From: Bacteroidota bacterium | Lineage (GTDB): Bacteria > Bacteroidota > Bacteroidia > Flavobacteriales_F > PHOS-HE28 | Length of the DNA: 16,744 bases | Assembly: GCA_023430325.1 (NCBI GenBank) | Contig: JAEZAU010000068.1 | Location: 1-16,744 of the forward strand | Direction: 5' to 3' | Made by a program: the position numbers and the translations under genes | The notes under the pieces: generated by a model | What the model was told of the DNA's origin: nothing | The model's input: the letters and a program-made list of their open reading frames with translations, nothing else | The model's database searches: none | Shown: piece after piece, positions 15,358-16,744 of the stretch | Layout: every line of letters starts with the position of its first letter | Numbering within the stretch: the first letter of the stretch is position 1

Positions 15358-15492
15358 GACCCCTCCGGGGTCGAATTCCTTTCTGCCTTGCTAAACCCCG
15401 GATCCTTGACCCGGGGCTAATTGCTTCGACCCCTCCGGGGTCGTACAATCCCGGTTTGAATTTATCCTAATGGCTGTGACCCCTCCGGGGTC
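15358..15492 (+). repeat. REP-like hairpin group 3 (three direct copies) behind the transposase
   Basis: Plus copies are at 15358-15372, 15428-15442 and 15478-15492. The 70-base first interval carries TTCCTTTCTGCCTTGCTAAA and the hairpin CCCCGG-ATCCTTGAC-CCGGGG (15396-15416), almost identical to the unit at 14568-14622. The first copy starts 10 bases after the transposase stop. It ends 35 bases before the ABC-F stop codon; nothing else is seen in the gap. Confidence 0.88.
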
Positions 15493-15527
15493 TGATACAC
15501 ACAACCCGTTCAACTCACGGTGGTATA

Positions 15528-16744
15528 TCACCCCAACTCCTGCAACCGCGTGCTCGCGGACTCCCATTCTTCCATGGTGGTGGCGATCCGTTTGGCCAGA
15601 TCACCGAGTTGCGTGTAGCCATTCTCCAGTTCCGCAGCCGGCATGCCACCTTTCATCACCGTGGCCTGCAACTCCTTTTCCTGCTTCTCCAGATCGGCAA
15701 GCTGTTTCTCCAACCGCTCCACCTGGTTCTGGACCTTCTTGCGCTCCTTGTCGCGCTCGCGCTTCTCCTGGTGATCGCTCTTGTCGGCGTTGTTGGTCTT
15801 GTTGATCTTCTCGCGCTCCTGGCTTGACTTCCCGATATCCGCTCCCTGTAACGCCTTGCGCTTCTCGATCAGCTCAAGGATGTCCATATGCTGATCGCGG
15901 ATCCGGTGATCATCGAGTTCAAGCAAACGATCGGTGAGGCCTGTGAGGAAATCCCGGTCGTGGCTTACGAGCAGGAAGGTGCCGTCGTAATTCTTGAGCG
16001 CCTCCTTCAAGACATCCTTGCTCTGGATGTCCAGGTGGTGCGTAGGTTCATCCAGGATCAGGAAGTTCAGCGGCTTCAGCAGCATGCAGCACAATGCAAG
16101 ACGCGCGCGTTCGCCGCCGCTCAACACCTTCACCTTCTTGTCCACGTCCTCACCGCTGAACATGAACGCACCGAGCATCGCACGCACGCGCGTACGGTTC
16201 TCGTCGCTGGCGGCATCCTCTGCGGTCTGCAGCACGGTGAGCTTCGGATCCATGCGCTCGGGCATGTCCTGCGCGTAGTAACCCACGATCACGTTGTGGC
16301 CGAGCCGGATCTCTCCGGTGTATGGTTCTTCCCCTGTGATCATGCGCACCAGCGTGGATTTGCCCGTGCCGTTCGCGCCCACCAATGCCAGGTGTTCACC
16401 CTTCGCGATCGTTAATTCCGCGTGTTCGAAGATCACCTTCTCGCCGTAGGCCTTGCTCACATCCTTCACTTCGGCCACAAGTTTGCCACTGCTTGGTGCG
16501 GGCGGGAATTTCACGAGCAGTTTTCGCAGATCCTCATCCTCCACTTCGATCCGCTCGAGCTTCTCCAGCTTGGTGATCAAGCTCTGTGCGAATGCTGCCT
16601 TGCTGGCCTTCGCGCGGAATTTGTTGATCAGGTCCTCGGTCTCCTTGATGTAGCGTTGCTGCTCCTTTGCTGCGGCGGATTGCTGCTCGCGCTCGATCTT
16701 GCGCAATTCCACATACTGGCTCCAGGGAACTTTCCGATCGATGA
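15528..16744 (-). CDS. ABC-F family ATPase, C-terminal part (5' end outside window)
   Basis: The frame is open to the right edge; upstream codons read IDRKVPWSQYVELRKIERE, so the GTG at 16712 is internal. Visible are the interdomain linker (charged helix with KEQQRYIKETEDLINKFRAK), then the second ABC domain: Walker A GANGTGKST (bases ~16353-16379), signature LSGGERARLAL, Walker B FLILDEPTHHLD and the switch VSHDRDFL. The final ~100 residues are a highly charged coiled coil (EKREREKERKK type, then VERLEKQLADLEKQEKELQ). ABC-F proteins are soluble and act on the ribosome (EttA/Uup group or antibiotic resistance) rather than in transport. DEPTHHLD has His where DEPTNHLD is usual. Which subfamily it is cannot be told without the N-terminal half. 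Confidence 0.93.
   Translation of the reverse strand, partial: IDRKVPWSQYVELRKIEREQQSAAAKEQQRYIKETEDLINKFRAKASKAAFAQSLITKLEKLERIEVEDEDLRKLLVKFPPAPSSGKLVAEVKDVSKAYGEKVIFEHAELTIAKGEHLALVGANGTGKSTLVRMITGEEPYTGEIRLGHNVIVGYYAQDMPERMDPKLTVLQTAEDAASDENRTRVRAMLGAFMFSGEDVDKKVKVLSGGERARLALCCMLLKPLNFLILDEPTHHLDIQSKDVLKEALKNYDGTFLLVSHDRDFLTGLTDRLLELDDHRIRDQHMDILELIEKRKALQGADIGKSSQEREKINKTNNADKSDHQEKRERDKERKKVQNQVERLEKQLADLEKQEKELQATVMKGGMPAAELENGYTQLGDLAKRIATTMEEWESASTRLQELG

Noticed and set aside
14483..15492. CRISPR array
   Set aside because: Repeats are only 15 bp, occur in both orientations, and the spacers are themselves repeated; no cas gene is present.

Overview
The window reads as a chromosomal piece of a Bacteroidota bacterium, most likely a Flavobacteriales-like lineage with unusually high GC (a little above half by eye). 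The lines of evidence are a full-length GldM (gliding/type IX secretion, found only in Bacteroidota), a tRNA promoter of the Bacteroidota type (TTG ... TATCTTTG), and several IDI, FdhD, KGG and ABC-F proteins of the expected type. The lower rank is inference. The four-base word GATC, and CGATCG in particular, is far commoner than chance in both coding and non-coding DNA.

Layout. Bases 1-8711 are a leftward (minus-strand) gene series. In transcription order these are a small KGG stress protein with its own terminator, then tag-fdhD (4-base ATGA overlap), then a fused trehalose synthase-maltokinase (treS-mak), glgB (branching enzyme with a long disordered N-terminal tail), idi and a photolyase cut by the left edge (idi-phr also joined by ATGA). 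TreS-Mak and GlgB are two steps of the trehalose-to-alpha-glucan (GlgE) route, but glgE itself is not in the window. idi and phr look like the edge of a light or carotenoid cluster.

Bases 8917-11194 hold the two ribosome-assembly GTPases era then der, minus strand, separated by a heptamer-repeat spacer. The initiator tRNA-fMet (11268-11343, plus) is divergent from era, with a clear promoter and a strong intrinsic terminator.

Bases 11381-15527 are the plastic part. They contain a TauE/SafE permease (plus) convergent with a solitary gldM (minus), surrounded by non-coding repeats. Thirteen copies of a 15-bp hairpin (GACCCCTCCGGGGTC or its complement) sit in three groups, interleaved with a second hairpin, and the two right-hand groups flank a Y1/HUH transposase of the REP-associated (RAYT, IS200-like) type. 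That gene is intact in fold and catalytic residues but has one in-frame TGA. This is the best candidate for an interesting system here: a REP/BIME-like mosaic with its cognate transposase in Bacteroidota.

A separate structured element occurs three times (6880-6973, 11381-11470, 12645-12720), once supplying the stop codon of fdhD. The right edge (15528-16744) is the C-terminal part of an ABC-F ATPase, minus strand.
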